Source: Ostreibacterium oceani
GTDB taxonomy: Bacteria > Pseudomonadota > Gammaproteobacteria > Cardiobacteriales > Ostreibacteriaceae
Length of the DNA: 54,365 nucleotides
Direction: 5' to 3'
NCBI RefSeq assembly: GCF_009362845.1
Contig: NZ_WHNW01000013.1
Location: 1-54,365, forward strand
Shown one piece after another: positions 20,147-28,789 of the stretch (position 1 is its first letter; each line of letters begins with the position of its first letter). The notes beneath the pieces were generated by a model. It was not told the DNA's origin, did no database searches, and was given only the letters and a program-made list of their open reading frames with translations. Both the position numbers and the translations under genes were made by a program.

Positions 20147-21319
20147 ATGCCACTGAGCGATTTACAAATCAAAAAAGCCAAGCCTGCTGAAAAAAAATAT
20201 AAGCTCAATGATGGGCACGGCCTTTTTTTGCTGGTCAAACCCAATGGCAGTAAATTTTTTTATTTTCGTTTTTCTCAACATCGAAAGCAGCGAGAAAAAT
20301 ATCTGGGCGAATATCCAGCCGTCACACTCGCCGCTGCACGTATTGCCGTAGCGCTGGCGCGGGAAAACATCGATCGCGGGCTGTCACCATTTCCAGACAA
20401 AAAAGCGAAAACAAAAATCACCTTTTCTGATGTCACGGCACAATTTCTAAAACAAAAAGCCAAGCACGTCACACCCAAAACCCTCGATACGGCAAGGTCG
20501 CGTTTTGAAAATCATGTTTTCCCGTTTATTGGCAACAGAGCAATCACTGAGATTTCTACAGCTGAGGTCAAAGCCATTTTAGTGCGACTTGACGATGACG
20601 GTAAGTCGTCCTTAGCGATTCGGACGCGTAGTTTAATCAGCGCGGTGTTTCGCTATGGCATTTTGGACGGGGTTTGTGATTATGATGTTGCTGCCCCGCT
20701 AACAGGATTTATCAAGCGAAAAAAAGTCAAACACATGCCCGCACTCACCACCCCGCGCGAGGTCTCTGCGTTACTCGGCGCGATTTGGGGGTATCACGGC
20801 GCGTTTCGCACACGCGTCGCGCTGAAATTAATGGCGTATTGCTTTGTGCGCACACAAGAAATGCGCTTTGCCGAGTGGTCAGAGTTTGACTTTGACCGCG
20901 GGCTGTGGGTAATCCCCGCTGAAAAAATGAAAATGGCGCGCCCGCACATCGTACCACTGGCGCATCAGTCGATTGAGTTATTGAAAAGCATCAACGAGTA
21001 CACGGGGGATCGAAAATATGTTTTTTCTAACCCCCGCCGCGATAAAGACGTCACCATGTCAGAAAACACGATTAATAATGCGCTAAAAATCCTCGGGTTT
21101 GAGGGGGTGATGGTCGGGCATGGTTTTCGCGCGATGGCTAGCACGATGTTGCATGAGCAAGGCTATTCGCCACTACATATCGAGATGCAACTCGCGCACG
21201 CCGAGAAAAACAGCGTCAAAGCCGCGTACAATCACGCGGAATATCTCGCCCCCCGCGCGACGATGATGCAAAACTGGGCCGATTATTTGGATGATTTACG
21301 TCTCAATCCCCCGCGCTAG
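20147..21319 (+). CDS. int: Tyrosine-recombinase integrase (P4 family)
   Basis: Catalyses integration and excision at the tRNA-Ser site. The 390 residues start with the P4-type arm-binding domain (MPLSDLQIKKAKPAEKKYKL, then LGEYPAVTLAAARIAV). A SAM-like core-binding domain follows at about 95-185. The catalytic residues are visible: Arg near 239 (RTQEMRFAEW), Lys/His in MKMARPHIVPL, HGFR near 325-328, His in LAHAEKN near 350, and Tyr in AAYNHAEY near 360. It reads away from the tRNA, the usual position for this family. Confidence 0.95.
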   Translation: MPLSDLQIKKAKPAEKKYKLNDGHGLFLLVKPNGSKFFYFRFSQHRKQREKYLGEYPAVTLAAARIAVALARENIDRGLSPFPDKKAKTKITFSDVTAQFLKQKAKHVTPKTLDTARSRFENHVFPFIGNRAITEISTAEVKAILVRLDDDGKSSLAIRTRSLISAVFRYGILDGVCDYDVAAPLTGFIKRKKVKHMPALTTPREVSALLGAIWGYHGAFRTRVALKLMAYCFVRTQEMRFAEWSEFDFDRGLWVIPAEKMKMARPHIVPLAHQSIELLKSINEYTGDRKYVFSNPRRDKDVTMSENTINNALKILGFEGVMVGHGFRAMASTMLHEQGYSPLHIEMQLAHAEKNSVKAAYNHAEYLAPRATMMQNWADYLDDLRLNPPR

Positions 21320-21480
21320 AATTTTCAAGCATCGGGATTTGGAAATTTGAGTAATGATTTTAAAAAACAGGGCTTTTATCAATCGAAAACAGACGATTAA
21401 CATAAATTAAAAAAGTAATTTTGGGGTAATTTTCGGGTTAGAAATCGGTAATATTTTGAAGCGCATCCGTGCAAAGTAAA
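21320..21480. other. Short spacer with two GGTAAT motifs
   Basis: GGTAAT occurs at 21425-21430 and 21447-21452, 22 bp apart (two helical turns), with AGTAATTTT just before them. This is the same hexamer as in the iteron block at the right end (53.8-54.1 kb). In the excised circle the two ends would be joined. Confidence 0.45.
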
Positions 21481-21500
21481 AACCGCCCCGAAAGGCGGTC
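21477..21500 (-). terminator. Rho-independent terminator of the leftward early operon
   Basis: Read on the minus strand, ACCGCC and GGCGGT pair around TTTCGG and are followed by TTTTTA. It lies ~95 bp past the last early gene. Confidence 0.8.
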
Positions 21501-21595
21501 ATTAATAAATCAACTTAGTGAATTAAACTAAGCAAGCTAATTCTATCAAGCGTTTTTTTGATTGTCAATACCCCAATTGTTCGTTTATTGGGATG

Positions 21596-22048
21596 TTACC
21601 CACCATACCTAAAGTCGGTAAAATGAAGAACAGCCATAGGTTCTTTTTGTCTTGACTTAAACCACTCGCAAAAGTCCTCAAAACTTAAACCGTCATTTTT
21701 TGCCAGTACTTCCCAATCAATAGGTTTTCCCTCTATTGAAGCAAATACAAAGTTGTCAGGTTGTTCAAGTTTTTCCACGCCCACTTTCTCAAGTCGGCAT
21801 ATCTCAACCTGTTTTGAACGGTAAGGCATTGCAGACCAATATCTAATTGATAGTATTGCTTTGCCCTCGTTAATTTCTTTTGCTCGTTTACGCCATAGGT
21901 CATAATTTGATCGAATAGTGTGTATTTTCTCACTATCATTAGTAAATAGTCGAGATATATTTTCTACAAAGCCAGTTGATTTACCAGACTTTTCGTGTGT
22001 TTTTGGAAACTGCTTTGAAACAGTCAAGACAAAAGTTTTCATTTTCAA
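21596..22048 (-). CDS. Hypothetical protein, possibly ASCH/PUA-like
   Basis: 150 residues, AT-rich. The segment EKIHTIRSNYDLWRKRAKEINEGKAILSIRYWS, followed by YRSKQVEICRLEKVGVEKL, has the flow of ASCH-type RNA- or nucleotide-binding domains. That is inference from pattern, not a firm assignment. It ends the early operon, 30 bp after the preceding gene. Base composition differs from the GC-rich ssb/antirepressor genes upstream, suggesting separate acquisition together with its neighbour. Confidence 0.7.
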   Translation of the reverse strand: MKMKTFVLTVSKQFPKTHEKSGKSTGFVENISRLFTNDSEKIHTIRSNYDLWRKRAKEINEGKAILSIRYWSAMPYRSKQVEICRLEKVGVEKLEQPDNFVFASIEGKPIDWEVLAKNDGLSFEDFCEWFKSRQKEPMAVLHFTDFRYGG

Positions 22049-22078
22049 TTAAAGTTTTTTGTTATGTTATCGGTCAGG

Positions 22079-22720
22079 CTAAAAAGGCAAATCATCATCA
22101 ACCAAACCATCATCAACATTTGCATACTTTTTTTCAATATCAATTGCCATTTCTGAAAGAATTTTTGGCTCGTCAATACCAGTGCTTAACCGAACCCCAA
22201 ATTCATCAGAGTAAAACACATTTACCATTATGCTTTTCAGGCTTCTATCCTTGTTATAAAGGTTTTCTACAAAAATTCTATTATCAGCTTTTTGGTAGCC
22301 TTCACAAGAAATTTGAAAGTTGGATAAATAGCCTTTTGAGCCATTAAAAGAAATAAAAAATTTATTACCAGTTTCCCTGTATCCGTGAACACAAAGGATT
22401 TCTATCAAAGATTTACTTGTTATCTGTGGAAGTTTAAACCTTAATATAACTTTTTCTCTTCTTTTGCCGTCTTTAGGAATTTCAATTGGTTTAAAAGAGC
22501 ACTCATCTTCCGTGGTTTCTTCCTTTTCTTCTTCAACCACTTTGAGAAATACTTTTTCAAACTTTACTTTCTTCTCCGCAAAAACCTTTTCAAGCTTTTC
22601 TAATTCGGGAGAGAAAGGCGTAAATAGCTTTGCACCTGCCAATGACCAAGCTGTTTTAATTCTTTTGTTCTTATACTCATGAAAGAACCTGTCTCTGATT
22701 TTGATTGCAAATACATTCAT
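22079..22720 (-). CDS. Hypothetical protein with SSB-like acidic C-terminal tip
   Basis: 213 residues, AT-rich, no family recognised. The C-terminus ends VDDGLVDDDLPF, nearly the same as the acidic tip (DDDIPF) by which bacterial SSB recruits repair and replication proteins. A charged coiled region lies near residues 35-75 (LEKVFAEKKVKFEKVFLKVVEEE). It sits directly after ssb in the operon. The ssb product here ends DPFG instead, so this neighbour may provide the partner-binding tail. A single-stranded-DNA-related role is inference. Confidence 0.7.
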   Translation of the reverse strand: MNVFAIKIRDRFFHEYKNKRIKTAWSLAGAKLFTPFSPELEKLEKVFAEKKVKFEKVFLKVVEEEKEETTEDECSFKPIEIPKDGKRREKVILRFKLPQITSKSLIEILCVHGYRETGNKFFISFNGSKGYLSNFQISCEGYQKADNRIFVENLYNKDRSLKSIMVNVFYSDEFGVRLSTGIDEPKILSEMAIDIEKKYANVDDGLVDDDLPF

Positions 22721-22759
22721 AATGTTTACTCCTCTTTGTATTCATTTTATGTTCAAATT

Positions 22760-23245
22760 TTAGCCAAACGGGTCGCTGGGTGAAAAGTTATCGCTTGCGG
22801 GCGCTGGCTGCGGCGCTGGTTGCCCTGCAGGTTGCACGGCTGGTGCTGACGATTGCTGCGGAGCTGGTGCTGACGATGGTTGCGATTGATGGTTGTGGCC
22901 ATCGGGCCTGCTGCCCAGCATCTGCATTTGGTCGGCGCGGATTTTTGTGCTGTATTTCTCTATGCCTTGCTTATCGGTGTATTTATCGGTGCGGATTGCG
23001 CCCTCGATATACACCTGCGAGCCTTTGCGTAGGTACTGCCCCATGATTTCAGCGAGCTTGTCAAACGCCTCGACGCGGTGCCACTCGGTGCGCTCTTGGG
23101 GTTGCCCTGTGTTTTTGTCCGTCCAGCCCTCGCTGGTCGCCACTGATAGCGTGGCCACTGCCGTGCCGTTAGGCAGGTACCGCATTTCGGGGTCGCTGCC
23201 TAGGTTGCCGACGATGATTGCTTTGTTGACGCCTCTGTTACTCAT
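22760..23245 (-). CDS. ssb: Single-stranded DNA-binding protein
   Basis: 161 residues. The OB fold is complete: [54 protein letters not shown], and [25 protein letters not shown] Gln/Pro/Ala-rich linker follows (about residues 110-150). The C-terminus ends SPSDPFG, which lacks the standard DDDIPF tip. It protects phage single strands during replication. The start overlaps the stop of the upstream AlpA-like gene by ATGA. Confidence 0.94.
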   Translation of the reverse strand: MSNRGVNKAIIVGNLGSDPEMRYLPNGTAVATLSVATSEGWTDKNTGQPQERTEWHRVEAFDKLAEIMGQYLRKGSQVYIEGAIRTDKYTDKQGIEKYSTKIRADQMQMLGSRPDGHNHQSQPSSAPAPQQSSAPAVQPAGQPAPQPAPASDNFSPSDPFG

Positions 23246-23601
23246 ATTGTTTTCCCTTTGTTATTGTGAATGTTGTTTTGAATGTTATCAGTGCTTTTGT
23301 TGTTGTTCGATGTCGCCAGTCCATCGCGTTGTAGTCCATCGCGTTGCAGTCCATCACGTTGTAGCCGCGCAATGCACGACTTGACCACAGCTAAGTCCTC
23401 GGGGTGCAAGTCGGGCATGGGTTTATTGAGGCCGTAGGCCAAAATTAACCACGCGTCGACTACGTCCTCGTCCCACACCGCGTGCGCCGACACGGGTGTT
23501 AGTATCCCCGCGGGGAAAAACCCGTCATTGATGCGCTGGTAGAGTGTGCTTTTTTTGAACGGTAGCTTTTTTAGTAAATCGGTTTTGTTGATGACTCGCA
23601 T
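23242..23601 (-). CDS. AlpA-like DNA-binding protein with QRDGL repeats
   Basis: About 119 residues from the ATG at 23601. The N-terminus ([24 protein letters not shown]) followed by [24 protein letters not shown] is the winged-helix AlpA/excisionase pattern, here with an extended C-terminus. A tandem repeat of five residues (LQRDG, three times) arises from a 15-bp DNA repeat at about 23319-23365. Function as excisionase or regulator is inference. It overlaps ssb by ATGA. The longer frame upstream (to 23694) overlaps the zinc-finger gene and is not needed. Confidence 0.75.
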   Translation of the reverse strand: MRVINKTDLLKKLPFKKSTLYQRINDGFFPAGILTPVSAHAVWDEDVVDAWLILAYGLNKPMPDLHPEDLAVVKSCIARLQRDGLQRDGLQRDGLATSNNNKSTDNIQNNIHNNKGKTI

Positions 23602-23602
23602 G

Positions 23603-23812
23603 TTAGCCCCTCCCGTTGAGTTGTTTGATTTTTTGCTCGCGCTCGTAATCGTCGCGACAATCCGCGTCGCAAAAGTAGTCGACGACAGACTCACCGCAAT
23701 AGTTGCACCGCCCCTTGATTAAGTGTGGGTGTGGCCGCGCTTTGGCGGTCTCTATCGCGTGCGCGAGCTGGATTTCAGCGGCTTCGTTGGCCTTGTCGAT
23801 GATGTCTGTCAT
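23603..23812 (-). CDS. Small zinc-finger protein (TraR/DksA- or DUF2116-like)
   Basis: 69 residues with one probable zinc knuckle, CNYCGESVVDYFCDADC, after a helical N-terminus (IIDKANEAAEIQLAHAIE). Similar small proteins are common in early operons of P2-like phages. A DksA-like interaction with RNA polymerase is possible, but the helical part is too short to be certain. It ends 1 bp before the start of the next gene. Confidence 0.7.
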   Translation of the reverse strand: MTDIIDKANEAAEIQLAHAIETAKARPHPHLIKGRCNYCGESVVDYFCDADCRDDYEREQKIKQLNGRG

Positions 23813-23841
23813 ATTTAACCTATCTATATATATGTGTGTCG

Positions 23842-24405
23842 TTAGTGTAGTGGCAGGTGTTGTTGGGCGCTGTCGGTCTCGACCGTTACCCCTTGTAGCT
23901 CGGCCTTAATCATTTCCGTTAGTTTGGCCACTTCGTGGCCTGTGGCGAGATTTCTAAGGCGCATTAATTCTTTGAGTGCGCTTAGTTTGTCTTTTTTAAT
24001 CGCAAACCCTTGCGTCTCAAACTCATACAGCGCGGCCGCCCATTCGTTGTGCAGTAAAATCAATCGCTGCGCCGCTTCAATATTGCCATTGGCACTGATT
24101 CGGTCAGGATTAATTTGTGCAATGTAAAAATGGACTTTTTCAAGCAATATACAAGGAATTAAGGGGGTGATATCCCCACCTAAACCACTTGGTAAGCTAG
24201 CTTTCATTGCTTTGTATTGAAAAAATTCGGACTTATAACCGTTTGAAATCGTTTTTTTTGCGCTTCGCCAGTCTAAACCCACAAGGTCTGCTATTGGTTT
24301 AATTGGTATATATTTGCTCTGTCCATCAAATAATACGGGCAGTATTAACCCATGAAACTCAAAAAGCCCCACAATATTGACTGTTGTCTTGGTGTTTTCT
24401 GTCAT
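23842..24405 (-). CDS. Phage antirepressor N-terminal domain protein
   Basis: 187 residues. The N-terminus (FEFHGLILPVLFDGQSKYIPIKPIADLVGLDWRSAKKTI) is the P22 antirepressor N-terminal (P22_AR_N) pattern. The C-terminal half (LSALKELMRLRNLATGHEVAKLTEMI) is helical. Such proteins inactivate a repressor or bind operator DNA. It is located in the early operon directly after the primase gene. A second antirepressor-type gene (Bro-N) lies at 52202. Confidence 0.85.
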   Translation of the reverse strand: MTENTKTTVNIVGLFEFHGLILPVLFDGQSKYIPIKPIADLVGLDWRSAKKTISNGYKSEFFQYKAMKASLPSGLGGDITPLIPCILLEKVHFYIAQINPDRISANGNIEAAQRLILLHNEWAAALYEFETQGFAIKKDKLSALKELMRLRNLATGHEVAKLTEMIKAELQGVTVETDSAQQHLPLH

Positions 24406-24426
24406 GATTTTCCTCTCTCGTTGTTG

Positions 24427-26961
24427 TTAATTTTTTCGGCTGGTGTCAAAGCACCAGCATTTGACTGATTTTTTTGTCACATCACTGTAGACACCTTTAT
24501 TTTTGGCAATCAGTGGACGTGATTTCGCCCCTTCTAGCAAAGGCTTAAGCTCTAACATGGGTGGGATGTGCCAGCCGCGATGTCGACAGGCCGTCTCGTA
24601 TTGGTTTAAGTTGATTGCCATGATTTCAGGTTCAGCCTTGTGATCAATCATGTGCACGGGGTCAGAGCCTGCAAGGCTTTTGAGTTCATCAACTTTTTCA
24701 AAGAAATCCGCGACCAACGGGTGATCCTTGTTCATCGCTTTCTGACGTGTCTTTGCCATCTCGATAATGGCTGTTTCGATAACGCTTACTTGACTGTCGG
24801 TCAAATGGATTAAGTCTTTGATGGCATGAAGCAGTGCGATGAGCTGCGCGTGATTTTTCGCGATACGATAGAGTTTAATTTCGGGCATTGACCATAGCAT
24901 TTTGTCGTAGGTAGGAAATACCGCCCGATAGGTGCTGAGTATTTGTTTTTCAGCTTTTAAGCACTTGACAATGAAGTACGATAGCTGTTCGCAGGTCATC
25001 TGCTCCAAATACTGGGCGCTCGCCTGTGATTGGAGGTCATGATTGTCTAGCGTGAAAAACAGGTGACAAATGCGTTGCAAAATAGGCACACTCGCATTGA
25101 CTGGGTTATTTTGACCAATCACGATAGCCCCTTTAAAGGGCGGCTCGTAGGTATCGTTGCCGTTATTTTTCACGCCGCGCGTTGAATAGGCGTTGCCATT
25201 GTACAAATCCTTTAACTCGTCAAAGTCAAAGCCTTTTTGTTTGGCCGATTCACGTGACTGTCGGTCTGACTCCACCAGCACGACGGGCAAATTGGATACT
25301 TGATTAAAATTTCTGGCGCGCCCTGCAAACGATGACTTGGATGGGTCGTTTCCCTCGTGATCAGGTCGCCCGAACAGCCGCCACAAGAATTCAATCAACG
25401 TTGATTTCCCCGCACCCGCCTCGCCGACAATTTCTAAAAACGGATAGCTTTTGTTGGTTGCGCGGATTTGCTCGGCAAACAGCGAGCCCACCCAAAAAAC
25501 CAGCGCCACAATTCCTTTCGAGCCGTAGGCCTGCAAGACATGCGGCACCCAATTATCAATGTATTTTTCTTTGTCGGTTGTGATGTTTAATTTGTGTTTA
25601 GATGACGTTTTGATCGCCAAGCTGTCGACATTGAAATAATCTTCGGCGTTGAGCTCGTACATTTTTCCGCCCTTAAAGGCTAATTTGTCAAAGACATAGG
25701 TTTCATTTGCTTTGTCATAGCCGAGAAAGTCGATGGTGTTGACGGTTTTGATGTTTTTTGTTTGGAATCTGAGAATGCTATCAAGTTGGCTTGATGTGCC
25801 CGTGAACAGGGCGCCTGGTGCCACCGATAGCAACCGCTTTTTGAACTCGCTAGCGCTAGAGACGGCGGCGCCAGAAAACGGGGCTTTGACCACCGCACCG
25901 CTAGGCAGTGTCACGCGAAAATAATAGGCGCTTTGGTCTGTTACCTCGCTGCGCAAGAAATAGAGCGCCTGCGGGTCGCACGTCGCGATTTCGCTGATGG
26001 TGTGGTTGCCATCCTCGCTATCATCAAACTTAAACCAAAACAATTGGTTTTCAAAAGTAAAGGAAAATTGTTTCCATCCTTTTTGGGCTTGCATGAGCAG
26101 GCCTTTATCTTTGGCATTGTCGCACATCAACAATGCCCCGCGATAAAAGGCTTCATCAATGGCGGTATGATTGAGTTTTTCGTTTACCAGCAGATCATTC
26201 CAGTCGCACCCGCGCGGCGGGAGGGCCGCGACAGACTCAAATCCGAGTTGGCGCGATTCTTGAACGTGGTTTTTTGCGTATAGTCCTGCATTGTCGTTGT
26301 CAAGTGCCCAGACGAGGCGTGGCCGTTTTTCCCGTGTCAGCCACTCGGTGAGGGTGCGGTCGGGGAAGTGCCCAGCACTTATACTCGACACTGCGGTGAC
26401 CCCTATGTGCCAAAGTGCGATGGCGTCAAAAATGCCTTCGGTAATCCAAATCTCGTCCGCCTCGTCTAGGGACTGCCCGCCTGTCCAGCAGAGCCCTTGA
26501 TAAGAGCCGACAGCTCTGCATTTTTTACCAAAGCGCTCGGGCTGGTCGATGAAGCGCTCCCACCACGCGGTGTCGGTGATGTCAAAGCGCACCGTTGCCG
26601 TGCCGATGTTTTTCTGATGATCAAAGTAGCTGTCTTGTCGATACAGCCCAATCAGCCGTCCGATATCAAAGCTGCGCCCCTCCGACAAATACGCATCGGC
26701 GGTGGCGTTGGGGTTGTCTTCACAGATGGGGTGGTTTTTTGACCAGTCGGCGAAAATTTCGGGGAATAAGTCTTTGACGTGCGCGATGTAGGCGCATTGA
26801 TTGAGACGGTTACATTTAACGACGCGCGGGGTGACGGCGTGGGTGAATAATTCTTTTTTGCCGCAGCTCGGGCACTTGCCCTGCTGTAGCCATTCGCCGC
26901 GGTGTTTAAACTCGTATTCGGCGGTGAGGCGCGCAATCAATGTGTCGTTCAAGTTAGTCAT
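24427..26961 (-). CDS. P4-alpha-like primase-helicase
   Basis: About 844 residues with two enzymatic halves. The N-terminus holds a primase zinc site (CPSCGKKELF, CNRLNQC) and a TOPRIM domain (EIWITEGIFDAIALWHIGV; ALDNDNAG). The C-terminal helicase carries Walker A in VGEAGAGKSTLIEFLWRLFG and an acidic box (LPVVLVESD). The domain order matches the replication protein alpha of satellite P4, which also binds origin iterons. The last ~40 residues end VKCWCF, like the end of the Bro-N protein at 52202. The ATG at 26961 has GAGGG upstream and overlaps ogr by 8 bp. Confidence 0.9.
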   Translation of the reverse strand: MTNLNDTLIARLTAEYEFKHRGEWLQQGKCPSCGKKELFTHAVTPRVVKCNRLNQCAYIAHVKDLFPEIFADWSKNHPICEDNPNATADAYLSEGRSFDIGRLIGLYRQDSYFDHQKNIGTATVRFDITDTAWWERFIDQPERFGKKCRAVGSYQGLCWTGGQSLDEADEIWITEGIFDAIALWHIGVTAVSSISAGHFPDRTLTEWLTREKRPRLVWALDNDNAGLYAKNHVQESRQLGFESVAALPPRGCDWNDLLVNEKLNHTAIDEAFYRGALLMCDNAKDKGLLMQAQKGWKQFSFTFENQLFWFKFDDSEDGNHTISEIATCDPQALYFLRSEVTDQSAYYFRVTLPSGAVVKAPFSGAAVSSASEFKKRLLSVAPGALFTGTSSQLDSILRFQTKNIKTVNTIDFLGYDKANETYVFDKLAFKGGKMYELNAEDYFNVDSLAIKTSSKHKLNITTDKEKYIDNWVPHVLQAYGSKGIVALVFWVGSLFAEQIRATNKSYPFLEIVGEAGAGKSTLIEFLWRLFGRPDHEGNDPSKSSFAGRARNFNQVSNLPVVLVESDRQSRESAKQKGFDFDELKDLYNGNAYSTRGVKNNGNDTYEPPFKGAIVIGQNNPVNASVPILQRICHLFFTLDNHDLQSQASAQYLEQMTCEQLSYFIVKCLKAEKQILSTYRAVFPTYDKMLWSMPEIKLYRIAKNHAQLIALLHAIKDLIHLTDSQVSVIETAIIEMAKTRQKAMNKDHPLVADFFEKVDELKSLAGSDPVHMIDHKAEPEIMAINLNQYETACRHRGWHIPPMLELKPLLEGAKSRPLIAKNKGVYSDVTKKSVKCWCFDTSRKN

Positions 26962-27178
26962 CGCTGCCCTCAAAAAGATCTAGGTTGTTGCCATTTTTTG
27001 CAGGGACAACCGTGCCAACGACTGATGTCAACGTTTTGAAATGGTGATTGCAGTCGGCATCCATGCAGACATAATATCGTTCGATGATACTGGCGGCTGG
27101 CTTTCGCGCGCCCGTGACCCGTGTTTTACCTTGACAAAGTGGGCAAGGCTGCGCTGGCTCGCGTCGTCGATTTTTCAT
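26954..27178 (-). CDS. ogr: Ogr/Delta-type zinc-finger activator of late transcription
   Basis: About 74 residues from the ATG at 27178. CPLCQGKTRVTGARKPAASI followed by YYVCMDADCNHHFKTL is the CxxC-x(n)-CxxxxC zinc finger with the conserved C-H-F/T region of P2 Ogr and P4 Delta. These bind dyad sites upstream of late promoters and recruit RNA polymerase alpha. The ATG overlaps the upstream exonuclease stop by 4 bp. A longer frame (to 27283) is only the antisense-frame reading of the repeat tract and is rejected. Confidence 0.88.
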   Translation of the reverse strand: MKNRRREPAQPCPLCQGKTRVTGARKPAASIIERYYVCMDADCNHHFKTLTSVVGTVVPAKNGNNLDLFEGSDD

Positions 27179-27849
27179 TGTTGCCCCCGTGTTGTTGACT
27201 GTGTTGTTGACTGTGTTGTTGACTGTGTTGTTGACTGTGTTGCTGGCTGTGTTGATGGCTGTGTTTTTGTGGCATTGATCCACCGCGTCATGACGAGCTC
27301 GCGGGTGAGTTGGCAGTCTGTCAGTGCGCGGTGTCGCGCGCGACCGCGCCAGTCGATGCCTGTGCTGTCGGCCGCATCAGCCAGTGAAATCCAGTCAAAA
27401 TCATCGGGGCTACGCCACCCACCCACCTCGCGGACATAGGCGGTTTTGGCACAAAACGGTCGCAGTGTTTTCATCCATGTGATCGCGCAGCGTTGGCGCT
27501 TCGCCGTCTCCAGCAGCATAGTCAAATCAAAATTGACGTTCCAGCCCAGCACGGTGCGACCCCACAGCACCGACTGGAGCTCGGGCGCCACATCGGCAAA
27601 GCTGGGCTGTCCCGCGAGCTCGTCATCGCTAATGCCGTGGATGGCGCGCGCCCCGTCACTCACGGGGGTGTGCTGGGGTGCAATGAGGCGGTCAAAGAGT
27701 GGTTCGCCACTTGCAAAATCAATCACCGCGATTTCGACAGGCTCGTCGCGCAGACGTAGCCCCGTGGTTTCTGTGTCGATGATGACTGAGCGCGCAAGCG
27801 CATGGCGCCATGTTTGGCATTTCAAATTGTCGGCGATGGCAAAGCTCAT
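27175..27849 (-). CDS. DnaQ-like 3'-5' exonuclease
   Basis: 224 residues of the DEDD exonuclease superfamily: Exo I IIDTETTGL (Asp and Glu), Exo II WNVNFDLTMLL, and Exo III HRALTDCQLT (His and Asp). Phage members degrade or proofread 3' ends. The C-terminal tail from about residue 190 is low complexity, an STTQ repeat (QSTTQSTTQSTT) encoded by tandem DNA repeats. The gene overlaps its upstream neighbour and ogr by ATGA on each side, so translation is probably coupled. Confidence 0.88.
   Translation of the reverse strand: MSFAIADNLKCQTWRHALARSVIIDTETTGLRLRDEPVEIAVIDFASGEPLFDRLIAPQHTPVSDGARAIHGISDDELAGQPSFADVAPELQSVLWGRTVLGWNVNFDLTMLLETAKRQRCAITWMKTLRPFCAKTAYVREVGGWRSPDDFDWISLADAADSTGIDWRGRARHRALTDCQLTRELVMTRWINATKTQPSTQPATQSTTQSTTQSTTQSTTRGQQ
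27186..27258. repeat. 12-bp tandem repeat inside the exonuclease 3' end
   Basis: The unit TGTTGTTGACTG is repeated about four times exactly, with two degenerate copies (TGTTGCTGGCTG, TGTTGATGGCTG). It codes for the STTQ tail. Array length is likely to vary between related phages. Confidence 0.85.
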
Positions 27850-28112
27850 GTTTTTGCCCTCGCCTGCTCAACCGCCAAAACAAGGCAAATCACCCCGTGA
27901 GTACCGCGGCGTGTGGGCGACCACGTGTCGGTGACCGCGGTGACGACCTCGCGCCGACTATCAATTGCGCGGAAAATCACGTTGTCCCCAACGCCAATGC
28001 CGTGCTCGGCGCTCACTAATAACTGGCGCTGGCGCCCTGCGACAACATTGGTGAATGCGTCGTCAGTGATGTCGATGGTCGGGGTGCTTGCGCTGAAATT
28101 GTTCTGATTCAT
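27846..28112 (-). CDS. Small DUF3850/ASCH-like protein
   Basis: 88 residues. IDITDDAFTNVVAGRQRQLLV followed by GIGVGDNVIFRAID and VTAVTDTW follows the DUF3850/ASCH beta-barrel pattern (a small PUA-related fold) seen in early regions of phages. Role unknown. It overlaps the genes on both sides by ATGA. The upstream gene (28109) has a similar layout and may be a distant paralog. Confidence 0.65.
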   Translation of the reverse strand: MNQNNFSASTPTIDITDDAFTNVVAGRQRQLLVSAEHGIGVGDNVIFRAIDSRREVVTAVTDTWSPTRRGTHGVICLVLAVEQARAKT

Positions 28113-28417
28113 GGCTGGACCTGCTGTTGGTTTTTTTGTTGCTGTTGTTGCTGTTGCTGGCTGCCTTGCTGGCTGGCTTGCTGAAAATCATCAGCCAAAT
28201 CAATCAGCAACTGCTTGGTGTTTGGATGTTTTTTCTCAGAAAGCGCGCGAATTTCACGCACGACGACCGTGCACGACATCACCCCCGTGGGATCGGTCAG
28301 AAAAACGCGCTCACCCACGCAAACGTCGTGCGCGTCACCGAGCCCGACGAAAATCTCGCGCTGACCGCGATGGTGGACGGAAAAAACCGTGTTTTTGAGC
28401 AAAATGAGGCTTTTCAT
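28109..28417 (-). CDS. Small PUA/ASCH-like protein with glutamine-rich tail
   Basis: 102 residues. VFSVHHRGQREIFVGLGD, then VCVGERVFLTDPTG and CTVVVREIRAL, parallel the neighbouring 88-residue protein (GRQRQLLV, VGDNVIFRA). This suggests tandem divergent duplicates. The C-terminus is a Gln-rich tract (QQASQQGSQQQQQQQQ) from CTG/TTG-rich triplet DNA. Function unknown. ATGA overlaps on both sides. Confidence 0.65.
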   Translation of the reverse strand: MKSLILLKNTVFSVHHRGQREIFVGLGDAHDVCVGERVFLTDPTGVMSCTVVVREIRALSEKKHPNTKQLLIDLADDFQQASQQGSQQQQQQQQKNQQQVQP

Positions 28418-28716
28418 GGGGTGTTTTTTTGCGGTTGAACGTCAATGCCGCAGGCGCCTTGTCCTGCGAGGGCGCATTCGCACTGGCTGCCGACCACGCA
28501 AAATGTCTGCATCGCAGACAGGTATTGCCGTTCGACGGGCACGTAGCCGACAGATTGGATGGCGGCATCGAGTTTGTCCAGTGGGATGCCCGCTTGCCCC
28601 GCCAAAAAACGACTGACGTTGGAGCCGTCCCAGCCGAGTGCGGCCATGATGGCGTGGCGGGTGTTGGCGTCGGTCAGACGACGGCGCAGGGTGGTGGCGA
28701 GGTCGATGCGTTTCAT
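28414..28716 (-). CDS. CII-like HTH regulator
   Basis: About 100 residues from the ATG at 28716, with AAGGAG 6-8 bp upstream. LRRRLTDANTRHAIMAALGWDGSNVSRFLAGQAGIPLDKLDAAI matches the helix-turn-helix of the lambda CII family and related phage activators, followed by GYVPVERQYL. Such proteins activate the lysogeny promoter. It is the second gene of the leftward early operon, as expected. The longer frame to 28836 has no ribosome site. Confidence 0.75.
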   Translation of the reverse strand: MKRIDLATTLRRRLTDANTRHAIMAALGWDGSNVSRFLAGQAGIPLDKLDAAIQSVGYVPVERQYLSAMQTFCVVGSQCECALAGQGACGIDVQPQKNTP

Positions 28717-28789
28717 GGGTTGCTCCTTGTCTGTTTGCGGTGGTTGCGGCGATTTTCGGTGGTTTGCCGTCGTGTGCAACCAAGCGCAA

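Noticed and set aside
27186-27258. Short repeats that could suggest a CRISPR array
   Set aside because: Units are contiguous 12-bp coding repeats with no spacers.
26954-27283. Longer N-terminus for Ogr
   Set aside because: The extra residues (NTVNNTVNNT) are another frame of the repeat tract; the ATG at 27178 overlaps the upstream stop and gives the usual Ogr length.
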